DNA from: Prevotella sp.
GTDB lineage: Bacteria > Bacteroidota > Bacteroidia > Bacteroidales > Bacteroidaceae
Assembly: GCA_017934525.1 (NCBI GenBank)
Contig: JAGBJJ010000063.1
Coordinates: 1 to 43,300 of the forward strand
Reading direction: 5' to 3'
DNA length: 43,300 nt
The notes below the pieces were generated by a model that was given only the letters and a program-made list of their open reading frames with translations, had not been told where the DNA came from and made no database searches. Positions 23,864 through 33,768 of the stretch are shown here, one piece after another. The first letter of the stretch is position 1, and every line of letters starts with the position of its first letter. The position numbers and the translations under genes are program-made.

Positions 23864-24583
23864 ATGAACAGTAAGACAGAAGCCCTGGTGCTCCACGCTG
23901 TGAAATACGGAGAACAGCGTCTGGTGGTCGACATGTTTACACGGCAGCACGGCCGTGTGTCGTTCATCGTGGCCCTGCCCCGCTCACCCAGGTCGAAGGT
24001 GAAGAAGCAGTATTTCCAGCCGCTCACCCTGCTGAGCATCGAGGCCGACATACGCCCGCAGGCCAACCTGCAGAAGCTGCGCGACGTGGCGCTGCTTACA
24101 CCGCTGCCCTCGCTGCTGAGCCACCCCTCGAAACTGGCCATCGCCTTGTTCGTGGCCGAGTTTCTCTACCGTGCCCTGCGCGACGAGCAGCAAAATGAAC
24201 CGTTGTTCGACTACGTGCAGTCGGCCATTGAATGGCTCGACGGGCAGACCGCCCACATTGCCAACTTCCACCTGGTGTTTCTCATGCGTCTGAGCCGCTT
24301 TCTGGGGTTTTATCCTAATCTGGATTCTGAAGGCGACTACTTCGACTTGCGCGGCGCTACTTTCTGTGCCGTGCCCCCACCCCACCGCGATGTGCTGCTG
24401 CCTGACGAGGCGGCACGTCTGCGCACCCTGATGCGCATGGACTTCTCCACCATGTACCTCTTTCACATGAATCGCGAACAGCGGGCACGCATTCTCGACA
24501 CGCTGCTGCTCTACTATCGTCTGCATCTGCCGTCGCTGCCTGAGCTGCACAGCGTGGTCGTGCTGCGCGAACTGTTCGACTAA
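23864..24583 (+). CDS. recO: DNA repair protein RecO
   Basis: A 239-residue recombination mediator that helps load RecA onto SSB-coated DNA and anneals strands. The N-terminal OB-fold pattern is clear (TEALVLHAVKYGEQRLVVDMFTRQHGRVSFIV), followed by a helical C-terminal domain (LFVAEFLYRAL, FLMRLSRFLGFYPNL). The zinc-binding cysteine cluster of some RecO proteins is absent; a single Cys is visible. It is convergent with ftsZ. Confidence 0.92.
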   Translation: MNSKTEALVLHAVKYGEQRLVVDMFTRQHGRVSFIVALPRSPRSKVKKQYFQPLTLLSIEADIRPQANLQKLRDVALLTPLPSLLSHPSKLAIALFVAEFLYRALRDEQQNEPLFDYVQSAIEWLDGQTAHIANFHLVFLMRLSRFLGFYPNLDSEGDYFDLRGATFCAVPPPHRDVLLPDEAARLRTLMRMDFSTMYLFHMNREQRARILDTLLLYYRLHLPSLPELHSVVVLRELFD

Positions 24584-24653
24584 GCCCCCTAACACAGTTT
24601 TTTTGCAGACAGGACAAGGGCCTCACGACACTCCGCCTGCCCTGCGCCCACAT

Positions 24654-24700
24654 AAAAAGGGGACTGCACTCCAGCTTGGCATTTTGCCGGAGGCAGCCCC
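24654..24700 (-). terminator. Terminator at the end of the dcw cluster
   Basis: Nested stems GGGG/CCCC, CTGC/GCAG, CTCC/GGAG and GGCA/TGCC form a long hairpin, followed on the minus strand by five T. It lies 50 nt past the ftsZ stop; the stem could also stop recO transcripts. Confidence 0.75.
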
Positions 24701-24749
24701 TCTGTTTCATGGTAGATTAATGAAGCATTTATAATAGAGAGTATATGTG

Positions 24750-26078
24750 TCAGACAAAACTGATAGTGCCCTGTGATGCTTCGGACTGCTCAGGGCGTTG
24801 CGGTGCCACGGTAGGCGTGGGATTGCCGATGCTGGCCAGAATCTCGCGGGTGCGCTTGTAGGTGGGCGTCTGCTCCACGGCCGAGATGACATCGTCGTTG
24901 TCGAGGTCTTCGGGCGCAAAGATGAATATGTTCGGACGACGCTTGTAGCGGCGCTTGGTCTCGCTGTCGCCATAGAAGTGGCCGCGTCGCTCCTCGCGCT
25001 TGGCGGCACGCTCCTGCTCCTCAGCCAGTCGGTCTTGCTCTTCGCGGGTCTGCTGGCGCTGCATGCGCTCCTCCATGCCGTCTACATCCTGCATGCCGAA
25101 GCCGGTGGCCAAGATGGTGACCTTCACTTTCTTGCCGAGCGAGGTATCGACGGCCACGCCCCACTTGATTTCGAAGTCGCTGCCGAACTTGTCCATGAAC
25201 TCATGCACATAGGTCATTTCGTCCATCATGAAATTGTCTTTGCCGCCCTCCTCGTGCGAGAACGAGATGTTGAGCAGAATCTTCTTCGAGTTGAAGATAT
25301 CGTTGTCGTTGAGCAGAGGTGAATTGAGGGCGTCATCGATAGCCTTCTTCACGCGGTCCTCACCTTCGCCATAGCCAGTCGACATGATGGCCACGCCACC
25401 GTCTTGCAGCACGGTCTTCACATCGTTGAAGTCGAGGTTCATCTTGCCGTGGAGCGTGATAATCTCGGCAATCGACTTGGCGGCTACGCTCAGTGTGTCG
25501 TCGGCCTTGCCGAAGGCATCGAGGAAGGAGAGGTCAGGATATATCTCGCGCAGCCGCTCGTTGTTGATGACGAGCAGGGCGTCGACATGCTTGTGCATCT
25601 CCTCGACGCCGTCGAGGGCCTGGTCAATCTTCTTGTTGCCTTCGAAACGGAAGGGAATGGTGACGATACCCACGGTCAGTATGCCCATCTCCTTGGAGAC
25701 CTGGGCAATGACAGGAGCTGCACCGGTACCGGTGCCGCCGCCCATGCCGGCAGTGATGAAGGCCATGCGAGTGCCGTCGCTGAGCATGTTCTTGATCTGG
25801 TCGAGGCTCTCCTCTGCAGCAGCACGTGCGCGGGCCGGACGATTGCCGGCGCCGAGTCCCTCGTGTCCCAGCTGCAGCTTCACGGGCACAGGCGAGTCGT
25901 TGAGGGCCTGGTTGTCGGTGTTGCATACTACGAAGGTCACATCGTGGATGCCTTCCTTATACATATGGTTCACAGCGTTGCCGCCACCGCCGCCTACGCC
26001 GATGACCTTGATGATGCTGTGCTTCTCTTCGGGTGCGCCGAAGTCGAGTATGGTGTTGTTGTTGTTTAAGTCTTCCAT
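24750..26078 (-). CDS. ftsZ: Cell division protein FtsZ
   Basis: A 442-residue tubulin-like GTPase forming the Z ring. The nucleotide-binding segments are visible: IGVGGGGGNAVNHM near residues 26-39, CNTDNQAL, and the tubulin signature GGGTGTG at 113-119; the catalytic T7 region NLDFNDVKTVL is also present. A long charged linker (from about residue 335, rich in E, R, Q) leads to a conserved VEQTPTYKR-type tail. ATG 26078 (MEDLNNNN) is chosen because upstream codons are non-coding-like and the GTPase domain begins at the usual distance. It is the last gene of the division cluster. Confidence 0.97.
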   Translation of the reverse strand: MEDLNNNNTILDFGAPEEKHSIIKVIGVGGGGGNAVNHMYKEGIHDVTFVVCNTDNQALNDSPVPVKLQLGHEGLGAGNRPARARAAAEESLDQIKNMLSDGTRMAFITAGMGGGTGTGAAPVIAQVSKEMGILTVGIVTIPFRFEGNKKIDQALDGVEEMHKHVDALLVINNERLREIYPDLSFLDAFGKADDTLSVAAKSIAEIITLHGKMNLDFNDVKTVLQDGGVAIMSTGYGEGEDRVKKAIDDALNSPLLNDNDIFNSKKILLNISFSHEEGGKDNFMMDEMTYVHEFMDKFGSDFEIKWGVAVDTSLGKKVKVTILATGFGMQDVDGMEERMQRQQTREEQDRLAEEQERAAKREERRGHFYGDSETKRRYKRRPNIFIFAPEDLDNDDVISAVEQTPTYKRTREILASIGNPTPTVAPQRPEQSEASQGTISFV

Positions 26079-26161
26079 TGCTGTGGTGTCTGTTTTGTTT
26101 TTTTCAATCGCCGAATATGCTATAGGTGGTATAGAGCCAAAAAGGAATACCTCCGAAGCGT

Positions 26162-27610
26162 CTATTCCTCTCGGGTGATATCGTCGGCCAGTTTGCCGAA
26201 GCTGCGCCTCAACTTGTTGAGCCACGAGTTCTCCCGCTTGCGGCGGCGTTCCTCCTCGCGCTGGCGCTCTTCTTCTTCAAGGCGCAGCCGCTCCTCTTCT
26301 TCTTTCTTCAGGCGGGCCTCCTCTTCGGCTCGCTTCTCTTCTTCGGCCGTGCGGATGACGCCGGGGTCGGTCTCATGGGCCTGGCGCGGTTTGCGGTCGT
26401 TGGGAGCAGAATTCTTGCCGTCGTCGTTATCGAAAAGGTTGCCGTTGAGGTTGAGGGGGCCGCCGGCGCAGTTGATATCGCCCTTGGCCAGCAGGCCGAG
26501 CACGGTGTTGTACATGCCGTTGTGGGCTTTGATGGGCTCCTGACTGGCATTGATAGTCATAGTGACGAACTTGGCCACGCGTATCTTGTCGATATGCGTA
26601 TAGGTGGTGAAAGCCTTCTCGATGCCCCTCATGTTGGCACCGCCGCCGGTGACGATGATGCCGCCGAGCAGCTTGTCGTAGTAGTCGGTAGGTATCTGGT
26701 AGCGCACGTTCTCGATAATCTCTTCCATACGGCCTTCCACTATCTCTATGAAGCGATGGCTCTCCACCTGACGCCCCATGTCGATGGAGTACTTCAGGTT
26801 AGCATCTATCTCACTGTTCTCGGTATAGGCCGATGCATGCTTCAGCTTCATCTGCTCAGCATCACTCTCCTCCATCTGCAACGAGGCGATGTCCTTGGTA
26901 ATATTGTTAGAGCCCAAGGGGATGACAGCCAGATGGCGGAGTACGTTTTTCCAGAACACAGACACGGTAGTGGTGTCGGCTCCAATATCGACGAGTGCGC
27001 AGCCGGAGCGTTTCTCCGTCTCAGTGAGCACGGCGTTGGCCAGCACCAGCGGTGCGAGATACATGTCGGCCACCTTAATGCCTGCCACCTCGAAACACTT
27101 ATTGAGATTCTGGAAGAACGACTTACGCTCCAGGATATTGAGGAAGTTGCCCTCCAGACGCGTGGCACGGATGCCCACGGGATCCATCTGCAGGTTCTGG
27201 TCTACGCGGTACTCCTGTTCGGCCACATCGAGAATCTTCTGGTCGGGGTAGTCCAGGTTCCAGTTGGCATCCATCAGCTCCACCACCATTTCCTGCGTAA
27301 CGATGCTGTCGGCAGCCAGGTCTTTTACGAGCGTATTCTTCACGCTGCGTATCGACTGGCCGCCCACCCCCACGAAGACCTGTGTGATGCGCGTCTTCAG
27401 CTGGGCTTCGAGCTTCTTGATGATTCCCTGCAGGCACTGGGCCGTCTTGTCGATGTTGTAAACCACACCCTTGCGGATGAACGATGACGAGTCTTCCTTG
27501 ACGAGAGCCAGCACCGAAATGCTGCCGTCAGGTTTCTTCTGTCCGGCAATGCCAGTGATCTTCGACGAGCCGAGTTCAATGGCAACGATAAAATCCTTCT
27601 GTTCTGTCAT
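26162..27610 (-). CDS. ftsA: Cell division protein FtsA
   Basis: A 482-residue actin-like protein tethering FtsZ to the membrane and recruiting later divisome proteins. The ATPase motifs are visible: AIELGSSKITG at the start, ALVDIGADTTTVSVF in the middle and IIVTGGGANMRGIE. The C-terminal amphipathic helix (about 462-478, SWLNKLRRSFGKLADDI) is the membrane anchor. It is longer than the ~420 residues of E. coli FtsA because a 40-residue, almost wholly charged Glu/Arg/Lys helix (about 422-460) is placed between the actin fold and the anchor. It lies 83 bp before ftsZ. Confidence 0.96.
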   Translation of the reverse strand: MTEQKDFIVAIELGSSKITGIAGQKKPDGSISVLALVKEDSSSFIRKGVVYNIDKTAQCLQGIIKKLEAQLKTRITQVFVGVGGQSIRSVKNTLVKDLAADSIVTQEMVVELMDANWNLDYPDQKILDVAEQEYRVDQNLQMDPVGIRATRLEGNFLNILERKSFFQNLNKCFEVAGIKVADMYLAPLVLANAVLTETEKRSGCALVDIGADTTTVSVFWKNVLRHLAVIPLGSNNITKDIASLQMEESDAEQMKLKHASAYTENSEIDANLKYSIDMGRQVESHRFIEIVEGRMEEIIENVRYQIPTDYYDKLLGGIIVTGGGANMRGIEKAFTTYTHIDKIRVAKFVTMTINASQEPIKAHNGMYNTVLGLLAKGDINCAGGPLNLNGNLFDNDDGKNSAPNDRKPRQAHETDPGVIRTAEEEKRAEEEARLKKEEEERLRLEEEERQREEERRRKRENSWLNKLRRSFGKLADDITREE

Positions 27611-27638
27611 ATGCTTATATTTTATTATTTTCTGTCAC

Positions 27639-28376
27639 TTACTTCCTCTTGCAGATAATCTGATTGTCGAACTCCACGCTGATACGTTCGTATTTGTTCC
27701 ATCCTGCCTGGCTCAAGCCGTAAATGTAGAACTTCTTCATACGCTCCAGCTTCCGCTGTATGCCGATGGGCTGACCTAAATAGACGATGTGGTCGCCTAC
27801 GCGGGGCACCAGCTCCACCGACCCGTCAGCAAGGATATTGAGCTGCACCACTTGATTGCGCCAGAACTTGTCGCTGCGCATGACGTTGGCCATCGGAGCC
27901 AGCGAGCGCTCGGCATAGGCTGGGGTGATATGTCCCGTGGCCACAATGAGGTTGCACGAGTATTCGCTGCGCGGCAGAGGCTTGCCATTGATGTCAACGT
28001 AATAGTCGTCGCCCCGGTCGTTCATCACTCTCACCACAGGGATGCGCTGGTGGATGTCGATACACACATTGTTGTTCTGCGTCACGTAGCACTGCGCCTC
28101 GTCGATGAGTTCTTTGGCTTGCAGTTTCTCTTCTATCTCCCTCGTGTTAATTTCGCTGAGGGGCAAGCCTTTCAGAGCGATATGGTCGGCCTTCAGCATC
28201 TTTTTCACATCGGCAGCGGTAAGAAATCCTTCCGCGTCACCGCCTTTGATGCTCACCACCACATCCTGGCAGACGGCGGCTGCGTCGTCGGGCTTGTTGA
28301 AAGCCGTGACGGCGAGCAGCAGATAGACACCGAGAATCACGTCGGCTGCGATGAGTAATGCTTTCTTCCAGTTCAT
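27639..28376 (-). CDS. ftsQ: Cell division protein FtsQ
   Basis: A 245-residue bitopic membrane protein: short cytoplasmic start, one TM helix (about residues 6-24, ALLIAADVILGVYLLLAV), then a periplasmic POTRA-like domain and beta domain. In the divisome it links FtsA/FtsZ-side proteins with FtsB/FtsL and regulates septal synthesis. Similarity between phyla is low; the assignment rests on topology, size and its position between murC and ftsA. The stop at 27639 lies 28 bp before ftsA. Confidence 0.9.
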   Translation of the reverse strand: MNWKKALLIAADVILGVYLLLAVTAFNKPDDAAAVCQDVVVSIKGGDAEGFLTAADVKKMLKADHIALKGLPLSEINTREIEEKLQAKELIDEAQCYVTQNNNVCIDIHQRIPVVRVMNDRGDDYYVDINGKPLPRSEYSCNLIVATGHITPAYAERSLAPMANVMRSDKFWRNQVVQLNILADGSVELVPRVGDHIVYLGQPIGIQRKLERMKKFYIYGLSQAGWNKYERISVEFDNQIICKRK

Positions 28377-28391
28377 TTTGGAGCGATAAGT

Positions 28392-29786
28392 TTAAGAGTT
28401 GTTTTGGTGTGTCAGTCTGTCTTTCAGTATGCTGGCAATCTGCGGCACCATGCCGTCGAGGTCGCCCGCCCCGAGCACGATAAGCACATCAAACTCACGG
28501 CTCTTGACCAGCGGCAGCACCTCGTTTTTCGTGATGAGCTGCTTCTCCACCCCCGGAGCGAGACGGTCGTAGATAAGCTTCGACGTGACGCCCTCGATGG
28601 GCTGCTCGCGTGCGGGATAGATATCGGTAAGGATTACCTCGTCGAGCTGGCTCAGCGCATCGGCAAACTCCTGATAGAAGTCGCGGGTGCGGGTGTAGAG
28701 GTGGGGCTGGAAGATGGCCGTGATGTGGCGGTTCTGATAGAGCTGTCGCATGGAGCGTGCGCTTTGGTATATCTCCTTAGGATGATGGGCATAGTCGCTG
28801 AGGAACACCAGTTCGGGCGTCTTTATCTTGAAGTCGAACCGGCGGTCGACACCGTCGAACGAGATCATGCCCACGCGCAGCTCTTCAGCCGTGCATCCGG
28901 CCAGCTGCGCCATGGCCATAGCGGCTACGGCATTCTCTATATTGATGGGGACAGGCTGCCCCAGCTCAATGTTTTTCACGCTCTCAATGGGCGAAACGAA
29001 GTCGAACGTTATCTCGCCGTCGGCAATCCGGATGTTCTCAGCATGGAAGTCGCCCTCTTCAAGACCGTAGTCGTAGCGATGGACCCCTTCCTGCAGGTGC
29101 TCCTTCATCTCCAGTCCGCGGTGTATGATGAGCGTACCGCCGGGCTGTATGAGCTCCGTATAGTGGCGGAAACTCTCCAGATAGGCCTCTTTGGTGCCAT
29201 AGATGTCGAGATGGTCGGGGTCGGTAGACGTGATAACGGTCATCCACGGCGTGAGCCAGTGGAAGGAGCGGTCGAACTCGTCAGCCTCGATGACCACATA
29301 GTCCGACGGCGACAAGATATAGTTGGTGCCGTAGTTCTTGGTGATGCCGCCCAAAAAAGCGTTGCAGTCCAGATGGCTTTGGTGCATCAGATGGGCACAC
29401 ATGCTGCTGGTGGTGGTCTTGCCGTGGGTGCCTGCCACGCAGAGCGCCTTCATTTGGCGGGTAAGGATGCCGAGCACCTGGGCCCGCTTGTGTATCTCGA
29501 AACCGTTGGCGCGGAAGTATTGCAGCTCCTGATGGTCGTCGGGCACGGCAGGCGTGTAGACCACGAGACACTGCTCGGGGTTTTTGCAGGCATGCGGAAT
29601 CTCGTCGACGTTTTCCTCATAGTGGATGAGCACGCCCTCCTTCTCCAGCCGATGGGTAAGTTCCGTGGGGGTCTTGTCGTAGCCAGCCACCACGAGTCCG
29701 CGACTGACAAAATAGCGTGCGATGGCGCTCATGCCGATACCGCCGACACCGATAAAGTAGACTGCTTTTATTTCTGATGGGTTCAT
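28392..29786 (-). CDS. murC: UDP-N-acetylmuramate--L-alanine ligase
   Basis: A 464-residue cytoplasmic ATP-dependent ligase adding L-Ala to UDP-MurNAc, the first step of stem peptide assembly. FIGVGGIGMSAIA at the N-terminus is the UDP-binding loop, and AGTHGKTTTSS (119-127) is the ATP P-loop of the Mur ligases. DEFDRSFHWL and SDYAHHPKEI are typical MurC segments. The 15-bp gap to ftsQ indicates one operon. Confidence 0.97.
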   Translation of the reverse strand: MNPSEIKAVYFIGVGGIGMSAIARYFVSRGLVVAGYDKTPTELTHRLEKEGVLIHYEENVDEIPHACKNPEQCLVVYTPAVPDDHQELQYFRANGFEIHKRAQVLGILTRQMKALCVAGTHGKTTTSSMCAHLMHQSHLDCNAFLGGITKNYGTNYILSPSDYVVIEADEFDRSFHWLTPWMTVITSTDPDHLDIYGTKEAYLESFRHYTELIQPGGTLIIHRGLEMKEHLQEGVHRYDYGLEEGDFHAENIRIADGEITFDFVSPIESVKNIELGQPVPINIENAVAAMAMAQLAGCTAEELRVGMISFDGVDRRFDFKIKTPELVFLSDYAHHPKEIYQSARSMRQLYQNRHITAIFQPHLYTRTRDFYQEFADALSQLDEVILTDIYPAREQPIEGVTSKLIYDRLAPGVEKQLITKNEVLPLVKSREFDVLIVLGAGDLDGMVPQIASILKDRLTHQNNS

Positions 29787-29838
29787 GTTTCTTTTTGCTC
29801 TTTTGGTTGAGACAAACTTGATACTGGGCAGGAACGTC

Positions 29839-30966
29839 CTACGACCGACCGGTCAGGCGGATGACTTCCTGTGCAATGATACGTGCGCTGTCGGGCAGGG
29901 CCATCTTCAGCACGTTCTGGCTGAGCGACTGCAACTGTGCATCATCGCCCACAGTGCGTATGGCCAGCGGGATGAGCTGTTCTGTGGCCTCGGCATCTTT
30001 CACATAGAGTGCTGCGCCACGATTGACGAGCGCCATGGCGTTCTTCGTCTGATGGTCTTCGGCCACATTGGGACTGGGCACCAGGATGACGGGTTTACCG
30101 ATGAGGCAGAACTCTGAAATGCTGCTGGCGCCGGCCCGGCTGATGACGAGGTCGGCAGCGCGATAGGCAGCCCCCATGTCGGTGATGAAGTCGAGCACCT
30201 TCAGATTGTCAGGACAGCCTTTCTGTTTCAGTTCCCCGGCAATCTGTGCACTGTAGTATTTACCTGTCTGCCAGATGAACTGCAGACCGGATGAGGCGAT
30301 ATCGTCAAGATGCGTCAGCACACTCTCGTTGATGGTGCGTGCGCCGAGACTTCCTCCCACAAGCAGCACGGTCTTCTTGCCGGCTGCGAGGCCGAAGGTC
30401 TGCAGCGCCTCCTGCCGAGTGACCTTCGTATCGAGCAGGGCCTGTCTGACAGGATTGCCCGTGAGCATGATTTTGTCTGCGGGGAAGAAGCGCTCCATGC
30501 CCTCATAGGCCACGCATATCTTGGCCGCCTTCTTGGCCAGCAGCTTGTTGGTGACGCCAGCATAGCTGTTCTGCTCCTGTATGAGACAGGGGATGCCCAT
30601 CTTTGCAGCCATATTGAGCGTCGGGCCACTGGCATAGCCACCCACGCCCACAGCCACCTGCGGGCGGAAGTCGCGGATGATCTTGCGGGCCATGCGCTGA
30701 CTCTTCCACACACACCAGAGCACCTTCACATTCTTCAGCAGGTTTTTGCGGTCGAAGCCCATGATGGGCAGACCCTTTATCTCGTAGCCGGCCTGCGGCA
30801 CCCGCTGCATCTCCATGCGCCCCAAAGCCCCCACAAAGAGAATCTGGGCATCAGGGCACAGCTCGCGCACAGCGTTAGCTATAGAGACTGCGGGGAATAT
30901 ATGACCGCCTGTGCCGCCACCGCTGATGATGACGCGGAGCCTTTCGTTATCTTCTTTCATATTCAT
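29839..30966 (-). CDS. murG: UDP-GlcNAc:undecaprenyl-PP-MurNAc-pentapeptide transferase
   Basis: A 375-residue membrane-associated GT-B glycosyltransferase that turns lipid I into lipid II. The glycine-rich GGGTGGHIFPA (16-26) opens the N-terminal domain. LLVGGSLGARTINE and the C-terminal donor-site segment SRAGASSISEFCLIGKPVILVP are family signatures. ATG 30966 is used; a second ATG two codons later is equally possible. It lies between ftsW and murC with short gaps. Confidence 0.97.
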   Translation of the reverse strand: MNMKEDNERLRVIISGGGTGGHIFPAVSIANAVRELCPDAQILFVGALGRMEMQRVPQAGYEIKGLPIMGFDRKNLLKNVKVLWCVWKSQRMARKIIRDFRPQVAVGVGGYASGPTLNMAAKMGIPCLIQEQNSYAGVTNKLLAKKAAKICVAYEGMERFFPADKIMLTGNPVRQALLDTKVTRQEALQTFGLAAGKKTVLLVGGSLGARTINESVLTHLDDIASSGLQFIWQTGKYYSAQIAGELKQKGCPDNLKVLDFITDMGAAYRAADLVISRAGASSISEFCLIGKPVILVPSPNVAEDHQTKNAMALVNRGAALYVKDAEATEQLIPLAIRTVGDDAQLQSLSQNVLKMALPDSARIIAQEVIRLTGRS

Positions 30967-31001
30967 TCTATAATTATATGTTCATTTGTAAAAGACATTT
31001 C

Positions 31002-32282
31002 TCACTCCTCGCGCTTGGGAAGGGGCTTGAGTTGGGCCTGCGCTTTTTTTGCACTGCGACTGACACTGAGAATGACGCCGATGTAGGCGCAGTTGACGAT
31101 GGTCGATGTGCCGCCCTTTGAGATGAGCGGCAGCGGCTGACCGGTGACGGGTCCTACGTCGACGGCCACCAGCATGTTGATGCTGGCCTGGAAGACGAGC
31201 AGCAGCGCCAGACCCATGATGAGAAAGGCGGGGAAGTTGTTCTCACACCGGCTTGAGATGCGGGCCACGCGGAAGAGCAACGTCACATAGAGCAACACCA
31301 CGGCGATGGCTCCCAAAATGCCCATCTCCTCGATGATAATGGCGTAGATGAAGTCGCTGAAGGCCTGCGGCAGATAGTCGCGCTCCACGGAGTTGCCCGG
31401 TCCTTTGCCGATGATGCCCGACGAGGCGATGGCGAAGTTGGCGTGAGCCACCTGGAAGTTGTTCTTCACGTCATAGTCCTCGGGAGCTACATTCTTTGTG
31501 CTCGACCGCTTCGTCAGTCGGTTCTTCCATGTCCAGAAGCGATGGGTGATGGCATCAAAAGCCGTTCTGTCTTCCTTGTCGTCGGCCACCTTCTGCACAA
31601 CGGTTGTCTCGTTCTGTTCTGCCATCTCCAGCTCTTTGCCTTCTTTGTCGAGGCTGGCCATTGAGAATACCAGGGCAAGGAACAGTCCGGCCAGCAACAC
31701 GAGCACGCCTGTGAGCTGCCCTATCTGCTTGATGGGCACGCGGCCTATGAACATCATGACATAAATAACCCCGAAGAGCAAGATGCCGGTGGAGAGATTC
31801 TCGATAAGGATGAGCAGCACGGCCGGCACCGACACGCTGAGGATATACTTCATAGCCTTCGGGTCGGCTCCCGAGCCGTCGTCGCGCTGCAGTGCGCTCA
31901 GTATCTGTGCCGTGGCGAGCACCATGGTACCCTTGGCAATCTCCGACGGCTGAAATGTAAAGCCTGGCAACTGAATGACGCGGTTGGCGCCATTGATGCT
32001 CTGCCCCCAGATGAGCACGCCCACCAGTGTGGCATAGGTGACGACAAGCATGATTGGCGTCAGCAGCTTGAAGTAGCGGCAAGGTATATTAAGGATGACG
32101 ATGGCCACTAAGACGCCCACAACAATCGTGCCCAAGTGATAGATGAGCGGGCTCAGGAAGTTGTGGGTCTTATAGGTCAGCGAGCTCGAAGCCGAGAAGA
32201 CTTCGACGATGCTGATGAGGCAGAGGAACAGAAAAACTGCCCAGATGGCCTTGTCGCCCTTGAAGAGATTAGCTATTTTCAT
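31002..32282 (-). CDS. ftsW: Peptidoglycan polymerase FtsW (SEDS family)
   Basis: A 426-residue polytopic membrane protein polymerising lipid II at the septum together with the FtsI transpeptidase. About ten hydrophobic segments are visible, with family segments FQPSEIAKGTMVLATA and the C-terminal GPVTGQPLPLISKGGTS. A large hydrophilic loop (about residues 210-270, with many charged residues) lies between the two TM groups. Position between murD and murG supports FtsW rather than the elongation paralogue RodA. Confidence 0.95.
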   Translation of the reverse strand: MKIANLFKGDKAIWAVFLFLCLISIVEVFSASSSLTYKTHNFLSPLIYHLGTIVVGVLVAIVILNIPCRYFKLLTPIMLVVTYATLVGVLIWGQSINGANRVIQLPGFTFQPSEIAKGTMVLATAQILSALQRDDGSGADPKAMKYILSVSVPAVLLILIENLSTGILLFGVIYVMMFIGRVPIKQIGQLTGVLVLLAGLFLALVFSMASLDKEGKELEMAEQNETTVVQKVADDKEDRTAFDAITHRFWTWKNRLTKRSSTKNVAPEDYDVKNNFQVAHANFAIASSGIIGKGPGNSVERDYLPQAFSDFIYAIIIEEMGILGAIAVVLLYVTLLFRVARISSRCENNFPAFLIMGLALLLVFQASINMLVAVDVGPVTGQPLPLISKGGTSTIVNCAYIGVILSVSRSAKKAQAQLKPLPKREE

Positions 32283-32336
32283 TGTTCTTTCCTTTATTTA
32301 CAGCAGCTACAGAGACTACACATGCTATGGAGCCCT

Positions 32337-33734
32337 TTACAGGTTTCTCACCAGTTCCTTGAACTGCTCGCCGCGGTCTTCCATGTTCTTAAAGAGATCG
32401 AACGAGGCGCAGCATGGCGAAAGCAGCACGGTGTCGCCCGCCTGTGCCAGCTCGTAGCAGGCCTCCACACACTCCTTCATCGAGTGGGTGTCGCGCACGG
32501 GCAGCCCCATCGCATCGAAGTTCTGGTGCAGCTTCGCATTGTCGGCACCCAGGTAGACCAAGGCGCGGCACTTCTGGCTGACGAGCGGTTTGATGGGGTC
32601 GTAGTCGTTGCCTTTGTCCTTGCCGCCCAGGATGAGCACCACGGGCGTCTTCATCGAGTCGAGAGCATACCAGCAGGCGTCTACGTTAGTAGCCTTCGAG
32701 TCGTTTACATAGCTGACGCCACGCACGCTGCACACCTTCTCGAGCCGGTGTTCCACGCCGGGGAAGTCGCTCAGACTCTGGCGTATCACGTCGTTTTTGA
32801 TGCCGGCCACGCGCGAGGCGATACCAGCGGCCAACGAGTTGTAGATGTTGTGGCGGCCAGTAAGGCTGAGCCGTTCCTGCTCCATGTTGAAAGGCTCTGG
32901 CTTCTCAATGACGTAGCGTCCCTCCTCGATATAGCCTATCGACCCCTTCTCCTTCAGTTCCGAGAAGGGATACTGTATGGCTCTGATGTCATACTTCTCC
33001 AGCTCGCGCTTGATGATAGGGTCGTCGTTCCAGTAGATGAAGGCGTCGCTCTCGGTCTGGTTCTGCAGTATGCGCATCTTGGCGTCCACATAGTTCTGCA
33101 TCTCGAAGCCGTAGCGGTCGAGATGATCGGGCGTGATATTGAGCAGCACGGCGATGTTGGCCCGGAAGTCGTACATATTGTCCAGCTGAAATGACGAGAG
33201 CTCTATGACATAGTACTCATGCGGCTCCTCGGCCACCTGCAGCGCCAGCGACCGCCCGATGTTTCCGGCCAGTCCTACGTCGTAGCCGGCTGCCTTGAAG
33301 ATATGATATATTAAAGAGGTAGTGGTGGTCTTGCCGTTAGAACCGGTGATGCACACCATCTTCGACTTCGTGTAGCGTCCGGCAAACTCTATCTCACTGA
33401 TGACGGGAATGCCGAGACTGATGGCCCGTGCCACCATCGGGGCCGTGTCGGGTATGCCGGGGCTCTTCACTATCTCGTCGGCATTGACGATGAGCTCTTC
33501 CGTATGATGGCCTTCTTCCCAGGCGATATGGTGGGCGTCGAGCAGCTCTTTGTAGCGCGAGGCAATCTTCGACATGTCAGAGACGAACACGTCGAAACCT
33601 TCTTTCTTAGCCAGGACGGCTGCGCCAGCTCCGCTCTCACCAGCTCCTAACACGACCAAACGGTGTCCGGCCACTCCCGTGTGAAGAGGGGCATGTGCGG
33701 TTTTGCTATTGATGTTATTCTCTTTCTTGTTCAT
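32337..33734 (-). CDS. murD: UDP-N-acetylmuramoylalanine--D-glutamate ligase
   Basis: A 465-residue Mur ligase adding D-Glu to UDP-MurNAc-L-Ala. The N-terminal RLVVLGAGESGAGAAVLA binds the UDP moiety, ITGSNGKTTTTSL (130-142) is the P-loop, and NITPDHLDRY and NDSKATN are typical MurD segments. ATG 33734 (MNKKENN) is chosen; the open frame extends to 33809, but that stretch is translated from a palindromic repeat. A 20-residue lead before the Rossmann fold is typical for Bacteroidetes. Confidence 0.96.
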   Translation of the reverse strand: MNKKENNINSKTAHAPLHTGVAGHRLVVLGAGESGAGAAVLAKKEGFDVFVSDMSKIASRYKELLDAHHIAWEEGHHTEELIVNADEIVKSPGIPDTAPMVARAISLGIPVISEIEFAGRYTKSKMVCITGSNGKTTTTSLIYHIFKAAGYDVGLAGNIGRSLALQVAEEPHEYYVIELSSFQLDNMYDFRANIAVLLNITPDHLDRYGFEMQNYVDAKMRILQNQTESDAFIYWNDDPIIKRELEKYDIRAIQYPFSELKEKGSIGYIEEGRYVIEKPEPFNMEQERLSLTGRHNIYNSLAAGIASRVAGIKNDVIRQSLSDFPGVEHRLEKVCSVRGVSYVNDSKATNVDACWYALDSMKTPVVLILGGKDKGNDYDPIKPLVSQKCRALVYLGADNAKLHQNFDAMGLPVRDTHSMKECVEACYELAQAGDTVLLSPCCASFDLFKNMEDRGEQFKELVRNL

Positions 33735-33768
33735 ATCTACTTTTTTCTTTCTTATAAATCTTTTTCTA

